A stretch of DNA of 64,000 bases from Phymorhynchus buccinoides (taxonomy: Eukaryota; Mollusca; Gastropoda; Neogastropoda; Raphitomidae). This document shows positions 49,171 to 62,638 of this stretch, in pieces; within the stretch, counting starts at the first letter, position 1, and each line of letters starts with the position of its first letter. Under the pieces are notes generated by a model. The model worked only from the letters and a program-made list of their open reading frames with translations. It did no database searches and was not told the origin of the DNA. Both the position numbers and the translations under genes were made by a program. Where the stretch lies: NCBI GenBank assembly GCA_017654935.2, contig CM065691.1:34164925-34228924 (forward strand). The letters run 5' to 3'.

Positions 49171-49984
49171 CCCCTGTCCTACTACCAAAGACACTGAGTC
49201 TTTGCTACTACTATACTAGTGTGGGCTATTCCAACGTAAGTGACAGGACATTCAGAGTCCAGTTTTAAGGAAACCGGTTGCTCTCTACATCACATTTGAA
49301 TTTTATGCATAATAAAATTGGTTTCTTTTAAAGCGCAACATGTGTTTCTACAAATAACCACCAAAAATTTAGATGTTACACAAAACGTCTCCAGACTAAC
49401 TGACAAACAAAAATAGTAACTGACAGGACATGAAAAGTACCTTGCTTTTTGGTTAGTTAAAAATAACCGTTGAAGTCTGTGGTTGATGACAAATGTTCAA
49501 AAGAGCAGCACTGTTGAGTCTAAAGCGTTAAACTTCACTACTGTTAGCAATTTGTATGAAGTTTGTTCCTTCGTGCTCAACTGAAAAGCGTTTTCCATCG
49601 TCGTAATTGACAGGACAACCTTCCCGTAACTGACAGGACATTTTTGAACGTTTTCTGGTAAGAGAGAAAGAACTTAATTGGTCTGCGGCCTGGGTATGTG
49701 TTGTTTGGGAGCCGCAGGGGCGGATCTGCTGGAAGGGAGGGGAGTTAAGGGGGTTATGGAACACCTCCTCCCAACTGGAACAAACATCCATGTCTACCAC
49801 GCTGACACCTTTCATTTCAAGTAGGTCTACCTCATTATAATTCCAGGGTTTTTTTGTGGGGTTTTTTTTTTTTTTTTTTGGGGGGGGCATTAAGGATCAC
49901 GAATTCACAGCTTCACGCTTTTGCTGAGCCTGATGGGTCCTTGTATGTTCCTATTTTTGTGCAGGGGGACATGATACATAGCCA
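49171..49984 (+). other. 5' flank / 5' UTR region of the zinc-finger gene
   Basis: No coding feature. The phrase aactgacaggaca recurs several times (near 49400, 49600, 49630). A T-run followed by G-run sits at 49863-49887. ctatttttgtgcag at 49951-49964 is a plausible acceptor for a 5' UTR exon, which would put the start codon 20 nt into that exon. Confidence 0.4.
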
Positions 49985-52900
49985 ATGGATCCTCCACTCA
50001 TACCCACGGGGAATTGTTCAGCTCCTGAGGTTGATAACCTCGTCTTTAGAAAAGACAATCCTGCATCCAGCAACAGTGTCCAGTTTCCTTTTCAGCTTCC
50101 TTTAAACCTTACCTCTCTACCAGGATCTGCCACACATGTTTCATCAGAACACGTAGCGGAAAACACGCAACCCCTTTTCAACAAGGGTCAGCCAACAACA
50201 TACTCAGTCATCCAACCTCCAACTGATGGTCCTATAAACATGTATAACGCTGAATATCTGAAATCACCAGACTATGTTAAAAATGCACAGCTTCAAGCGG
50301 GGAAATTGTTTCCAGACGGAAGACCACAACCTGCAAACACAAGCTCTGTGAACGGCTGTGCGCTGCAAGACAGCTTTTGTAAGAAAGGTGGATTTCAGCC
50401 AGTGTATTTGTTTAATCCTGGGTCAGTCATTCCAGCCAAACTTTTCAAGCTATCAGAGAGAATGAACTTAGCCGGTAGCGCAAGATTGGTCGCTCCAAAG
50501 GAAATCAGACCTAAGCCGTTCATTCCAATCAATGTCCAGCAAGTTTTTCAGATCCCAGACAAGTTTTTCAGATCTGTGGACGTTGTCAATAACAGTAACG
50601 GTCTGCTGACTGTAGGCTTCATTAGTAAGCCACAAAGACCTGTTGAAGAAAGCACCATCTCAGGTATTTCACTGACTGGTGCAAGAGGACATCTGTTCAC
50701 AAGTACAAGACCACAAAATACTGAAGAAGGCCTAAACTCTGTTGACCTGGAAGTGGGAAACGAGGTAGAATGTTACACAGCAAATAGCCAACAACAAACA
50801 CCAGTAGGCAGTGCCGTGAGTGAGATCACTTCAGCTAGTTTGGAAAACTCTTGTGGAGATCAACTTGACAAAAACAATGAAGCGCAAAGCAATGGTGTAG
50901 GCAGCAACTGTGTCAACGTCAGTGATTCACAAGGTAATCCTACACGTTCTAGTTTCACACCGTTTGGACCACAAAGCACTCTTACAGTAGGTGAGTGCAA
51001 ATCACAAGATCATTGTGCAACAGCGGTTCAACAGCAAAGCTGTACAGCAGAAAACTATTGCATGCCATCCAAAGAACAGCCGATGGATTTTCCAGAAGTC
51101 TTGTTACCATCAGGTGACAATGATTCACAAGGTGCAAGCGAAAGACAATCATTGTCACAATGTACTCAGACTAACTTAAAAAGTCCTGGACAGTTGAACT
51201 CTCATGCCTCACATATTTCTGGGTCTTATGCCTGTGCTTCTTTGACGAAAACAGAAGCTACACATAAAAAACATAATCGTATAATATCTGAATCACCGAT
51301 AGACCTGCATAAAAATGTATTACACTCCACTGTAAACCAATCACCACGTAACAGTGGAGACATGGTATCTGCACTGCCAGTTGCCACATCTGCAGACCAG
51401 CTGCCCCAAATTGAGCCATTCATGCCTGTTCTTCAAAAAGACAAACAGAAGCACAGAACATCAACTTTAACTCACTCCTTTCAAGCACAGGCAATAATGC
51501 GACCGTGCTGTGTAAAGCATACAGTTGAGACTGATGGCCTTCAGAAAGAAAGAACATCTGATTTGGGGAATACCTGCTACATGTCGAAGTCCCTAACTGA
51601 CATAAACGCTGATGGCATTACCAAATGCATTCTCTCAAATACATCTGACCCAAACAATGCATTAAGTGAATGCTGTTGTGTGAAAACTGGAAATTCAAAC
51701 TGCTCAAAAGAAAGGAAAACGCTTCAAAATGATCCACTGAAACGCACAGATGTAAATCTTTGTTCGGGTCTGGAAATCCTAGAAACAGTCTCATTGTCTG
51801 ATGTTGCACTTCGTAAGCAAAACAGGCTTGTACATTCCAGGCTATCTGAGGGGTTCTATCGCTGTGGTTGCCTAGGAGGGACCTGTTCCTTCAGCTCACT
51901 GTTTCAAGTTAACTTAGCATCCCACATGCGACTTATGCATTCCACAGAGAAAGAATTTGTTTGTGTTCATTGTGGGAGTTGGGAGTGCTCCCCAAATCGC
52001 TTGCTCTATCACCTGAACCATCATCTGGATTTCCAGCGTTTCAGTTTGTATTGTACACACCCTGACTGCAACTTCCACTCGTTTAACCCAGGTGAAGTCA
52101 TCAACCACATGACAATCTGTCACCCAGATCATGACGTTCATGTGTGCTGGTTTTGCAGCCAATGGTTTGAAACGCTGCAGCAGTTGAAGCTTCATATCAG
52201 GCAGAATATTTTGTGTGTCGCAATGTGTCCCCATTGTGATGCAAAAGGCATCGGTCGACAACGCATCTTGAAACACGTCACCCGGACACACCCAAACAAA
52301 GGACGCATGATTGTATTTCATAAACTACTGCTTTGTGGAGAACGGAACATGTCTGGCTGGAAAGTTGACAGGTTTTTTGATGATCAAAGATCTGCCCATA
52401 CACCCACGGCTCAGACTCAGTCTGACAAGGCAAGTGATACAATTACCACAACGGCCGTTTGTGATAGATCTGACAATAGCTCCTCAGGTGAAACAGCAAC
52501 CAATAGTCCATGCGACTATTCTGATCACTACTCTGCATGTTCACCAGTAACCACCAAAGGAGATGATTCTGAGAATGACTTAAGATTGCAAATATGTGGT
52601 CAAAGTCCTGAACAAAAGATGACAGAACAAAATGCCATGAATGACAGGATTTGCCAAGAAACATCAGAGAAGAATATAAATGAAACTCAAACTTGTCTGA
52701 GTGATCCGGAGGACACTCAGAATCATTCACAGAAGAAAGGAAATGAAAGCTGTGAAGATACAATAAACATGGAAACAAAGCAGCAGAATGAACACACAAA
52801 AAGTACAAAGCTAGTATTTGTGAGAAACGGAGTACACTTTGAATGCTTAGACCCGAGTTTGAGGAAGGCAAGTGAGAAAGAAAAGCTGTTGATGGAGCCC

Positions 52901-53691
52901 GTGGATTTGGAGATCTCTGCTGATGAAACGGGCCCAGAAGATTCTGGCTTTCAAGAAGAGTCAGAAATGCGCAGCAAAGGTGATACAGCAAAACCTTCAT
53001 CAAGCAAATCCTTACCAAAGAAGGGGAACGAAGAGAAGGTTTACAAGTGCACTGTGGTATCAGCTGGACGATCCATCAAACTTGTATCTAGCAATGCTAC
53101 GAGCGATGAAAACGCCTCTGGTGTTGCAACTCCAGAAAAACCTGACAAACCGACCAAGAAAGGAAAGCAGGGTGAAACTTCAAGGCAGACTGTGATTAGG
53201 TATACGTATGCTTGTCGCTTGTGTCACTATACATCTGGCTTTTCTCGGGGAGTCTACCAGCACATATACGCCAACCATAAGCACCTGGTAGCCTGTCCTC
53301 TGTGCCAGGCAAAATGCAAGTCACGCAGCACTTTGCTCGATCATTTGATCAAGCATCACCCGGACGAGGCCAAAGATATATTCAATGAAGGCAAGCTCTC
53401 AAAATGGATCCGAATCACACGAAATGGAGAAAGAAAGAAAACCAAGAAAAGGAGTCCAATAATCATTAATATGCCTTCCCTAGAGGAACAAGACTATCCG
53501 GTCAAGGACTACTTCGTCATTTCAAACCTGAAGAAAGAACGGAGCATTCACTGTATGCTGTGCAACTACTCGTTCAAAAAGTATCACCGATCCAATGCAA
53601 ATGTCTACAGGAGCATGTACAAGCACTTGTTTCTTCACCACTTGCCTCATGAATACAAGTGCCCCGCTTGTCACTTCACTGATGATACAGA
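49985..53691 (+). CDS. Zinc-finger gene coding exon 1 (3.7 kb)
   Basis: An uninterrupted 1235-codon exon ending in phase 2 before the donor gtaagt. Fingers seen: CSFSSLFQVNLASHMRLMH region (about 626), FVCVHCGSWECSPNRLLYHL (about 655), YCTHPDCNFHSFNPGEVINH (about 689), HVCWFCSQWFETLQQLKLH (about 719), MCPHCDAKGIGRQRILKH (about 747), YACRLCHYTSGFSRGVYQH (about 1076), ACPLCQAKCKSRSTLLDH (about 1103), IHCMLCNYSFKKYHRSN (about 1188) and the start of YKCPACHFTDDTE. Linkers are irregular, not the TGEKP type of tandem KRAB-style fingers. Confidence 0.95.
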
Positions 53692-55997
53692 GTAAGTAAA
53701 GGTGTGCTTTTTGTCATTTTAGGCCCTCAACCTGATAATAATATGCATGTATGTGCTCGTGTCCATCTGTGTGCATATGCACGTAAGCGTCTGTTTGTAC
53801 ATGTGTGTATGCTTCTGTGCAGATCAACGTGCTCCATCAGTTTTGTTGAAAGAATGACTGTGTCATTATTGCATTTTTAGTCTAAGTTACTTACATCCAA
53901 CACTAAAAAGATATGGGCTACTGACTTCTGGGCTCTTTCATTTTGTGATTGGAGAATCTCGTTGAGAAGTCGTAGTAATGCTTTTTAGTACCTTTTTATT
54001 AGCATTTCTTGAATTACATTTGCACTTCTATACTTCTTGAGCCAATTAAATTTCGAACCAATGTGTCAGTCGAGTGTCTTTGCTTTATAGATTACTTCCT
54101 AAATCATTGTTACTTGTATCATGCCTCCAACATCCATAACGTCTGTGAATAATTTATCTCTGAACTGATACAATATATGAATAATCAGCAAACAGCAACA
54201 GGCAGTCAAGGCTGGTACAGGTCTCTCCCTCTCTATCCATAACGTCTGCGAATAATTTATCTCTGAACTGATACAATATATGAATAGAATGCTCGTTTTC
54301 TTGTTTCTGACAATTACTTAAAACAGTCTTTGAAAGATTTCCAATATTCATTCATTGCTGGTCCTCATGCACTCATGTCAGCAGAATATGAATAGACAAG
54401 CTATGAATTTAATTACTTAAATTTTCTCATTTGATTAGGGATTGGTGCTTGTTAAAAGTGGCCCAACAAATAGTGTTCTTACATTCAAGTGTTTAAAAGT
54501 TGTCTATTTTGTTTCCGATCTTCCCACTCACAGTCAGCTTCTTTTTTTTATTTTCAGGGAAGAAACTCGGAAACACATGAAGGATGTGCATGGGGACAGT
54601 GAAGACCAGAACCCAGAGATAGTAGTGCAACGTGATCAACCCATTCAGCGCAAAGCACTGGACATGGTTCTTCGCTCCAAAAGCGGCTCAAGGTGAGGTC
54701 ATGGTCAATCTGTAACAGATTTGTGTAGTGGCTCAGGATGAGCTCATGGTCAATTTATAAAAGATCTGGTTTCTGTAGCGGCTCAGGATGAGCTCATGGT
54801 CAGTCTATAACAGATCTGGCTTCTGTAGCGGCTCAGGGTGAGCTCATGGTCAATCTATAAAAGATCTGGTTTCTGTAGCGGCTCACGGTGAACTCATGGT
54901 CAATCTATAACAGATCTGTTTACTGTAGCAGCTCAGGATGAGCTCATGATCAATCTATAAAATCTGGTTCGTGTAGTGGTTCAAGGTGAGCTCATGGTGA
55001 ATCTATAACATCTATTTTCTGTAGCGGCTCAGGATGAGCTCATGGTCAATCTATAACAGATCCGGTTTGTGTAGTAGCGGCTCAGGGTGAGCTCATGATC
55101 AATCTATAAAATCTGGTTCGCATAGCGGTTCAAGGTGAGCTCATGGTGAATCTATAACATCTATTTTCTGTAACAGCTCAGGATGAGCCCATGGTCAATG
55201 TATAACAGATCCGGTTTGTGTAACGGCTCAGGGTGAGCTCATGGTGAATCTATAATAGATCTGGTTTCTGTAGCGGCTCAGGGTGAGCTCATGGTCAATC
55301 TATAAAAGATCTGGTTTGCATAGCGGCTCAGGATTAGCTCATGGGCAATCTATAAAAGATCTGGTTTGCATAGCGGCTCAGGGTGAGCTCATGGTCAATC
55401 TATAACAGATCTGGTTTCTGTAGTGGCTCAGTCTGAGCTCATGGTCAATCTATAAAAGATCTGGTTTGTGTAGCGGCTCAGGGTGAACTCATGGTCAATC
55501 TATAACAGATCTGGTTTATGATTATGTTCCTGTGTTAACTAGCCAAGGCCATGACAGGTAAGGCATAGGTACATGACAGTAGTCTTCAGTTTCTGGTCTT
55601 CTCACTTCCCTCACCCAAGACATTTCAGTTTGGAAAAAACTCAAAGGAGACTTTTAGCCAAAAAAGCTTTGACTACAACAAACTTGGAGGGTTATCATTA
55701 ACTTAAGCTAAGGACTCTAGCTAGGCTAATTAAGGTGCATCATATTATACCACACACACACTCCAAAGGTGCAGTTAAGGGTCATTGTCTGGGGGGGGGG
55801 GGGGGGGGGCGCCAGTTGCATTTTAGTTTGTAACATATGGTTCGTCAAAATTTCATACATTTTAATACAGACATTACAAAACATATACATTACATTGTTT
55901 TTATTCTATGAATTTCAGATCTTCTGGTCTTCAACAGAGCAAAAGGGTGCAGAAGAGAAAAGCAGATGACTCCATGGACCCTTTCCCCATGACCTGA
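49985..55997 (+). CDS. C2H2 zinc-finger protein, three coding exons
   Basis: Whole gene: exons 49985-53691, 54558-54692 and 55919-55997, 3921 nt, 1306 residues. An in-frame TAG lies two codons upstream of the ATG, supporting this start. Residues 1 to about 610 are a low-complexity, Ser/Gln/Asn-rich region with no recognised domain. A first C2H2 cluster lies at about 622-770 and a second at about 1075-1255, with a charged linker between. The last finger is split by intron 1. The C-terminus is basic (SKRVQKRKADD), a likely nuclear signal. It is probably a DNA- or RNA-binding nuclear protein; I cannot name the orthologue. Confidence 0.9.
54558..54692 (+). CDS. Zinc-finger gene coding exon 2
   Basis: 135 nt, acceptor tttattttcag, donor gtgagg, phase 2 in and out. 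Encodes EETRKHMKDVHGDSEDQNPE, then IVVQRDQPIQRKALDMVLRS and KSGS. Its H-x4-H (His-Met-Lys-Asp-Val-His) supplies the zinc-binding histidines for the Cys pair at the end of exon 1. Its end and donor seed the array that follows. Confidence 0.93.
54693..55525 (+). repeat. Tandem array grown from the end of zinc-finger exon 2 (about 52 bp unit)
   Basis: About 16 units of agcggctcagggtgagctca, tggtcaatctataacagatc and tggtttctgt. The first unit is the real exon end (agcggctcaag) plus the donor gtgagg. Most units keep a gtgag donor-like site right after ctcagg; several have changed it to atgag. Lengths vary slightly between units. Confidence 0.94.
55790..55810. repeat. Poly-G run
   Basis: About 19 consecutive G, 110 bp upstream of the last zinc-finger exon. 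Confidence 0.95.
55919..55997 (+). CDS. Zinc-finger gene coding exon 3 (C-terminus)
   Basis: 79 nt of coding sequence, acceptor ctatgaatttcag, phase 2 in. Encodes SSGLQQSKRVQKRKADDSMD, then PFPMT and a TGA stop at 55995-55997. The K/R-rich patch looks like a nuclear localisation signal. No AATAAA was found in the next 2.8 kb, so the 3' end is not placed. Confidence 0.9.
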
Positions 55998-57732
55998 TCC
56001 ACGAATCGAAAGGGGATCCTTGTTTTAGCCTTGTGTCAGAAGTCTTTAAATGATTAGGAAATCCCTGTTGTAGTAATCCTATCCCAGACAAATAGTTTTG
56101 TATAGTGGCCTTTGGTTCATTTAAAATGCAGTATTTCAATCCTGATGATTCACAAAATCAGGAGGTAATGCAGGCCTACGTCTGCTAAATTATAATATTC
56201 CAATACTGGCAGTATGTCTTTAAATGAACAGATTGAAGCAGAGGGAGTGGTGGTAGTTGATGCCAAGCAGAAATTACACGAAAATATATTGTATGATATA
56301 CCTGTCATTTGTTTATCTATTATGCATATGCTATGTTGTATAACTATGCATGTCCTCTTTTCATTTTTAAAATGTTAGATAACAATTATACCAGAAAAGT
56401 AAAATGCGGGATGTAACTTTAGGAACTATTTTCCCCACACTGATTGGATGTGAAAATAGTACACATAATAGACCAGCTTTCATTTTCTTTTGTGATACCA
56501 ATGCCAAAATCAAGCGTGTTACTGTCCAGGAATCAAGTGATAAAGGTTATGAAAGCTTGTAATGTGTGCATTGTATATAGCTGTGCTCTTGGCCAAAGAT
56601 TGAAGCAAATTGTTCCTGCCAGTGCTGTTGAGAGTTAACTTTTATCTCTTTGTCTATTGTTAATTTGTTTTCTTTCCCCAATGCAAATGGGATTTAATCA
56701 AACTTGAGGAAAGGTAAAGCCAACCATTCGGATACATGTATTGGAATTTGTTTTCGTTTTATTTTTATTTATCACTTTTTTTAAACATTAGTGACGGGGT
56801 TGTTAAAATAGTAGGCCTACATTTACATTATACCAATTTTCTTTGAAAAATTACAGAATGTTATTGTGACTACATTAGTTTAACTTCATTGCAGAGGTTT
56901 TACCTGTGTCACAGCTTCTTTTACTCTCTCTTACTCAGGTTTCTAACGAAGAGGTTATGGTTTTGTCTTTGTTTATTCGTGTGGCTCTGTCTTTGAGTGT
57001 AAATCTTTCAGACATGCAAGTTTTAAATTTCTGTTTATCTGGAGCCTATGTGTTTGTCTGACTTGATACACATTGAAACTGGGCTGCCCCTTTGGCGAAG
57101 ATTTGCAAGTGCTTTTGAGTTACCGCTTTTTTCTTGTTTCAATTTATAGTTGAATTGCTCTTGTACTGTTAGTTAGGTTAAGGGATCATGTGGGTTATTT
57201 TTTTTAATGTAGAAACAGATGAGGAAAGTAGAATAGATTATAGAGAAAAAGTAAGGATCCTGAGGAGAAAGGAGTACAAAATGGCTGGCATAATATGGTA
57301 TAGATATCGTTAAATGAATATCTGCTTCTTATAGTTAAAGAGTTAGTTTAATTTTGTTAGTTTTGAAAGTTAACAGTTGTTGGTGATATTTTTCTGACTT
57401 ACATGCTTTTTTGTTACTACGTTTTGGTGATAATGGATTGTCCCACTTCAAAGTCCTTAACTTTCATCTGTTTAATGGTGTACAAGTCAAGCCAAGTCAA
57501 AATGACTCGACTTTACTTTGTCAGCATTGAACAGACGAAGAGTTTGAAATTGGGAACTAGACTAGCAGCTTGATGGTGTTCAATGTTATATGCATGCTGC
57601 TGAAGAAAGTCTTATTTGCTCCGTTTTATAAGGCAGCACAGGATATTGGGTATACTTTGGACTTGCATGATTCACTTCATTAACATTTTATTAGGTCCTC
57701 CCCTCCCCCCACCTCCTTTCGTTATGTAAAAG
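55998..57732 (+). other. Likely 3' UTR and downstream flank of the zinc-finger gene
   Basis: No further gene supported. AT-rich, largely unique-looking sequence without microsatellites, unlike the rest of the window. Part of it is probably the 3' UTR. Confidence 0.45.
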
Positions 57733-58155
57733 CATAGCTGCCAACCTTGGAGAAATGAAATTCCTGACAAAAACTATGGGGATTCGGGGGCCTTCAGCGG
57801 CCCCCGGTAGGATCCAGGGGCAACGCCCATGGTGGGGCAACGTCCCTGAAATTGAAAGCTTTCTATGAACTGAAGCTGCAAATATTGACTCTTCATTTTT
57901 TGTTTTTTTAAAACTACACTTTGATAGATAAAGGTATCAAATTTGAATCAATATCTTTTATATAAAAAAAAGTCTGAAAAATCCCACTTTTCAAGTTCAA
58001 CTGGCTGCACGTTCAACTTAAAATTAAGAAAATGCATTAAAAAAAATCCTTCCTTGGAAATGTCATAATCAGGAAAATCGGAGTTTTCTGGATTTTCCTG
58101 ATAGACTTTAGAAATCTGGACATTCCTGATAAATTCCTGATAGTTGGCAGCTATG
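57733..58155. mobile_element. MITE family R with CATAGCTGCCAAC ends and TAAAAG duplication
   Basis: catagctgccaac at the left is mirrored by gttggcagctatg at the right. A perfect 6-bp direct repeat, taaaag, flanks the 423 bp element (57727-57732 and 58156-58161). Inside are repeated cctgata motifs and a GC-rich gggggccttcagcggccccc block. Confidence 0.85.
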
Positions 58156-58854
58156 TAAAAGGTTTTAAAAAGCATTTTCCCCAGAAGGACAAGTGAAAGT
58201 GATAATGCTTTTTAACATCAAGATGGAGGTTAAGAGGAGAGTGAAAGGAAAAGATATCATATTGACATGCTTTTGTATATATAACAAAAAAGCTAGTTCC
58301 GACTGTTCTATGATGTTCGTCTTCTTGCATTTACTAATGTTAAAGTAGTTTGAGTGTTCTTAGCGATCTTGTTATTTGCTTGTTCTGTTTCTCATTTGGA
58401 GTGAGGGGAAAGGATGACTCATTGGCCGTGATCAAGATTTTGATCTGCATTTGTTGAACGTCGCATGAGGCATCTCAAAACCAAACAACCACGGACAAAA
58501 ACTAAAAACATGAAGAAGAAAAAAAACAAAAACTTGTGCCCAGTTTTGAAGTTGAAGTTATTATTGGGTTCTTTTATCATTATATAGTTTATGTTATATA
58601 CTGACACAATAATCTTACGTTGAGTTTTTGGCAAAGTTGCACCCCCACCCCCCTCTTGAACTCAGTCTGGTTCTTTCAGTTTCACCACCATAACCCTAGG
58701 CAGATCCTAACCCTATCCCTTGCCCACAATGGCAGAATGTTGCTCCTCAGTGAAAATTTTGAATGCAAAAATATTAATGGGGGTGTCTAAACTACAAGTG
58801 AACTGAGCTTTCCAACTACTGCAAAATAATGCACATAGGAAAAAAGAATCCCAA

Positions 58855-59525
58855 GTATGAGTATTTCATGACAATAAATGACAAACAAAATTGAAGTATG
58901 CAATGAGGAAAAAGATTTGGGTGTAATATTTGACCCGTCCTTAAATTTTGACATACATGTTCAAAAAATTGTTAATAAAGCAAATCAAGTGTTGGGGCTT
59001 ATTAAAAGATCATTTCAGTTCCTATATAAAGATGTATTGTTTAAACTTTATAAAGCTATGGTAAGACCACACTTGGAATATGCCAACTCAGTTTGGTGCC
59101 CAATCTTCAAAAGGCAATCAATAGCTATAGAGAAAGTGCAAAGAAGGGCGACAAAATGGATCAAAGCATGTAAGAACAAAACTTACAGTGAAAGATTAAA
59201 ATTCCTGGGATTACCTTCTCTGAAGGGAAGAACAGTCAGGGGAGACCTTATACAAGTATATAAAATAATGAATAATACTGATGACATGACTTTAACAACC
59301 TTTTTGTTAAAACCAAAAGTATCACAAACATGACACAAAATAGTACAGAGAAGTTATTTTTAAGATGATCAGTTACTAACATTCGCAAGTTTTACTTTTC
59401 TAACCGAGTTGTTCAATACTGGAATAATTTGTCAACTAACATTAAGGCTGCACCTAACATAAATATATTCAAAAATATTCTGGACAAAGACACAATGATG
59501 TCAAATTTTTATACTTTCGATGAAT
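58855..59525 (+). pseudogene. 5'-truncated LINE: end of reverse-transcriptase ORF
   Basis: Open from about 58878 to 59333: EKDLGVIFDPSLNFDIHVQK, KANQVLGLIKRSF, YKAMVRPHLEYANSVWCP, KVQRRATKWIKACKN and YSERLKFLGLPSLKGRTVRG. This is the region after the palm in CR1/jockey/L2-like non-LTR retrotransposons. A frameshift or stop separates it from the last part (SNRVVQYWNNLSTNIK, then NIFKNILDKD) at about 59400-59500. The catalytic part is absent, so it is inactive. Confidence 0.85.
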
Positions 59526-59529
59526 AAAA

Positions 59530-62370
59530 AAAGAAAAGAAAAAAAAGTCCATTCCATATTTTTGTTAAACTTTATAGTTTAGCTGTAGAAAGCAAGCCAC
59601 CTTGAAACAAATCGAAGTCATAAACAAAAGGGCCGTGAGGCCCACTTCTATCCCTAATTTGCAGCTTGATTTTCTGGACAAATTCACCCATTACTTCAGG
59701 ATCCCTTGAAGCTCACGTTTTTTAAACACTTTCTCAACCCCAAATCCTACAAACATGTGTTTGATGGAGCTTAAAATAAAATATTATCGATGTAAAAATA
59801 TATATCTGACTGAGAATGATGGCTAACAGCAATAGTTTTCTTTACTTTTCAATTTTGTTACTCATTTGGTTGCCATGTTCCTGTTTATATTCATGTCCAA
59901 AACTGCAAAGATGAATTACAGCACTGTAAAATCTTGTACATTGTGTGGGTGGGTGTGTGTGTGTGTAGAGGAAGAATATTAGATGAGAAAAGAGTAAGTG
60001 ACAGAACATACCGCATATATCACACTTCAGGCAGAGGTGTTAATAGAGCATTTTAATCATAACATATATATGCATCCAAATGATTTTGCCCCAACACCAA
60101 TTTTCAGGGTTGCTCGTTTATTTTTAAGACAACATTTAAAAGAAACGTAAAATATCAAACAAAAGACGCCCAACATAATATTTTAGTACAAAGAAACATT
60201 TAAGTTTAAAGGAGTATCAACATAAAACCCCATAAAACATTAACATTGATGAAAACAAGTCTCTTGCAAACATGTACCATGCAAATAAAAATCACCAATA
60301 CCATTACTAAACAATTACTTGTGAGCGAGTAGATATTAACAATTAATCAGTCTTCTCAGGACAGAGCTCTTCATTACCATTCCTTACACATTTTCAGCTA
60401 AACGGTGTCAATGATAAAGTCTCATAATTTAATCTCATTGCTGCCACCTCTCAACCCAAATCAAATATTATTACTTACAAAAGTAAAGCTACTGCCTTTT
60501 AAAGTCAACTTCTCTCCACGTTAGATTATTTAGATTAAAATTAGAGCCCAGTCGATAACTAAAGCCATGTTAGGGCTGTCACCACGCTAAATCTGACCGC
60601 GTATCCACATTAGATGATAGGGTTGTCACCACGTTAAATCTTACCACGCATCCACATTAGATGATGTCAACTGCTTAAATAATAATTGACCTGACTACTG
60701 ATTAAGGAAGAATATAGAGGGGGTTAGTTAGTTAGTCTATTATAGTCCCGTCAACAGCTATGGTCACCTCAGGACTGTCATCACGTAAAGTTCAACCACA
60801 TTTAACAAAACACACATCAATGAATCTTAATGACGTTCAACAACCTGAAAACAAAAAATATAGTACTGTGAGGTTTCAATTATTACAGATATAAATGGAA
60901 ACTTCTGTCTATTTAGTACTAAACATGTCAAAATACAGTAGAAAACATGCACATTAAACAATGGAAAAAGGTGTAGCGGTGGAAACAAATCACAATGTTC
61001 TTGACCCTGAAACTGAAATATAGGAAACAATTTTTAAAAAATCACAATATAATCCAAGAGAAATACAAAGACTTTCTTTCACAGTACAATAGTCTCACGT
61101 AACAATCAGCAAATACTGAATTAGAAACAAAACAAGAGGAAGCAAAGAAAACTGCAGATCTGTGGACAAAATAAACCAGACAAAGAAAAATGTTCTTGTG
61201 AAGTTACATATAACAGATATTTTGTGTACCTTTTGATCAATGACTGGACTGAATTACCTTGCCTTGAATTAGCTCAGCATTTCATATCAGGTGGGGGTTT
61301 TTTTTTCTAATACTGTATAGCAAAGGATCAGAGAGCTGTGCTTCATTCTGTGCCAGCTGAAATGTATGTAAATACAATACAATGGTTGTCAGGAGAAAAG
61401 ATAGAATACATAAACACTATAAAAAAATTCAACTGCAGCTATTGGTCTTAATACAGTTCCAATTCATCCCTTTGATTAAAAACTTGTATTTTCATGCTAT
61501 TTATACTCTTTAAAGACCCACCAGACCACGTGTCAAAATCACGGGTTTCACGCGTTTTTCCTCTTATAGCTGGAAAGAAATCTTGTTTTGACCAGGTCTC
61601 GCTCCCATACAAATGCCCCCAAATTTAAAAAAACAAGGGACTTCTTTAATCGTGGTGCGTCAGTGTATCTTTAAAGTTTAAGTAGTTGAAAAGAAAACAT
61701 AACAAATCATGCATATCGTCACGGTCAATCGAAAACCTCTTAACTGACATTTTGGGATTTTTGCACAGTTAGGTCCCTTATTTTTCTGTCTACCTATCCT
61801 CAAATGCTCATAGAGCTATCGGGGCTCCAAATGCCTATTTTTACTGTTTTTAAAAAACCCATATGTCAATGTGTGTCCAAACGTTATTGTAAAAATTCTA
61901 TTTTCTCAAAACTGATTTTGCAGATACGAGGTCTTCGAATGACCACGACGATATTTAAAATACCTTATTACATGTCGCACTCAAATCAAATTAAACGGTG
62001 GTCTGATCATGAGGGAAAAAATATCAATTAAGTACATTAAAATAACACATCGGCAACACCAAGTAATGCAGGTAAACTGGACGGGTATTTACAATAGCAA
62101 TATTACTCTGCAAATGCAGTGACTAGCTTTAGGTTCGTTGGGTCATTTGATATCCTTTCTTTCGGGCCTTTTCATTTTCTTTACGTGTTGAAGTAAAAGT
62201 TACAACTTTCTCAAGTGAAGATGAGTGTGGGGTTTGAATAAAATAAAGACGAACCCACAGTCAGACAAAAATGAGACTAGGGTGGGATAAACAGGTGGGA
62301 TAGTTCTCCCCGGAACAATTTCTTGATAACAGAATTTAGCTTGTGACCAAATGTATTTAAATTTCACCAT
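59530..62370. other. Gene-free stretch
   Basis: No gene supported. It contains the decayed second copy of the exon-like block (60748-60850, minus strand, acceptor ttttcag at 60845-60851) and a partial direct repeat (gttgtcaccacgttaaatct) near 60570-60665. Confidence 0.45.
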
Positions 62371-62375
62371 ACAAG

Positions 62376-62493
62376 TGTAGAGTGGCACAGTGGTATCGCG
62401 TTCGCTTCGTGTCAAGTAAACCCGAGTTCGAACCTGGGTGCAGGGGATTTTTTCCTCTCATTCTGCACTAGGCCTTAACGGTCTGAACGTGGA

Positions 62494-62524
<31 letters not shown>

Positions 62525-62593
62525 CGTGTGCCCATGCACTTAGCATACGTTAAACCCAGTGGCAACGAAAAAGTTGTCATTTGGTAAAAATTT

Positions 62594-62638
<45 letters not shown>

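Noticed and set aside
52443..53018. 191-codon minus frame inside the zinc-finger exon
   Set aside because: Antisense shadow of a large coding exon; no recognisable protein and the plus strand has clear C2H2 motifs.
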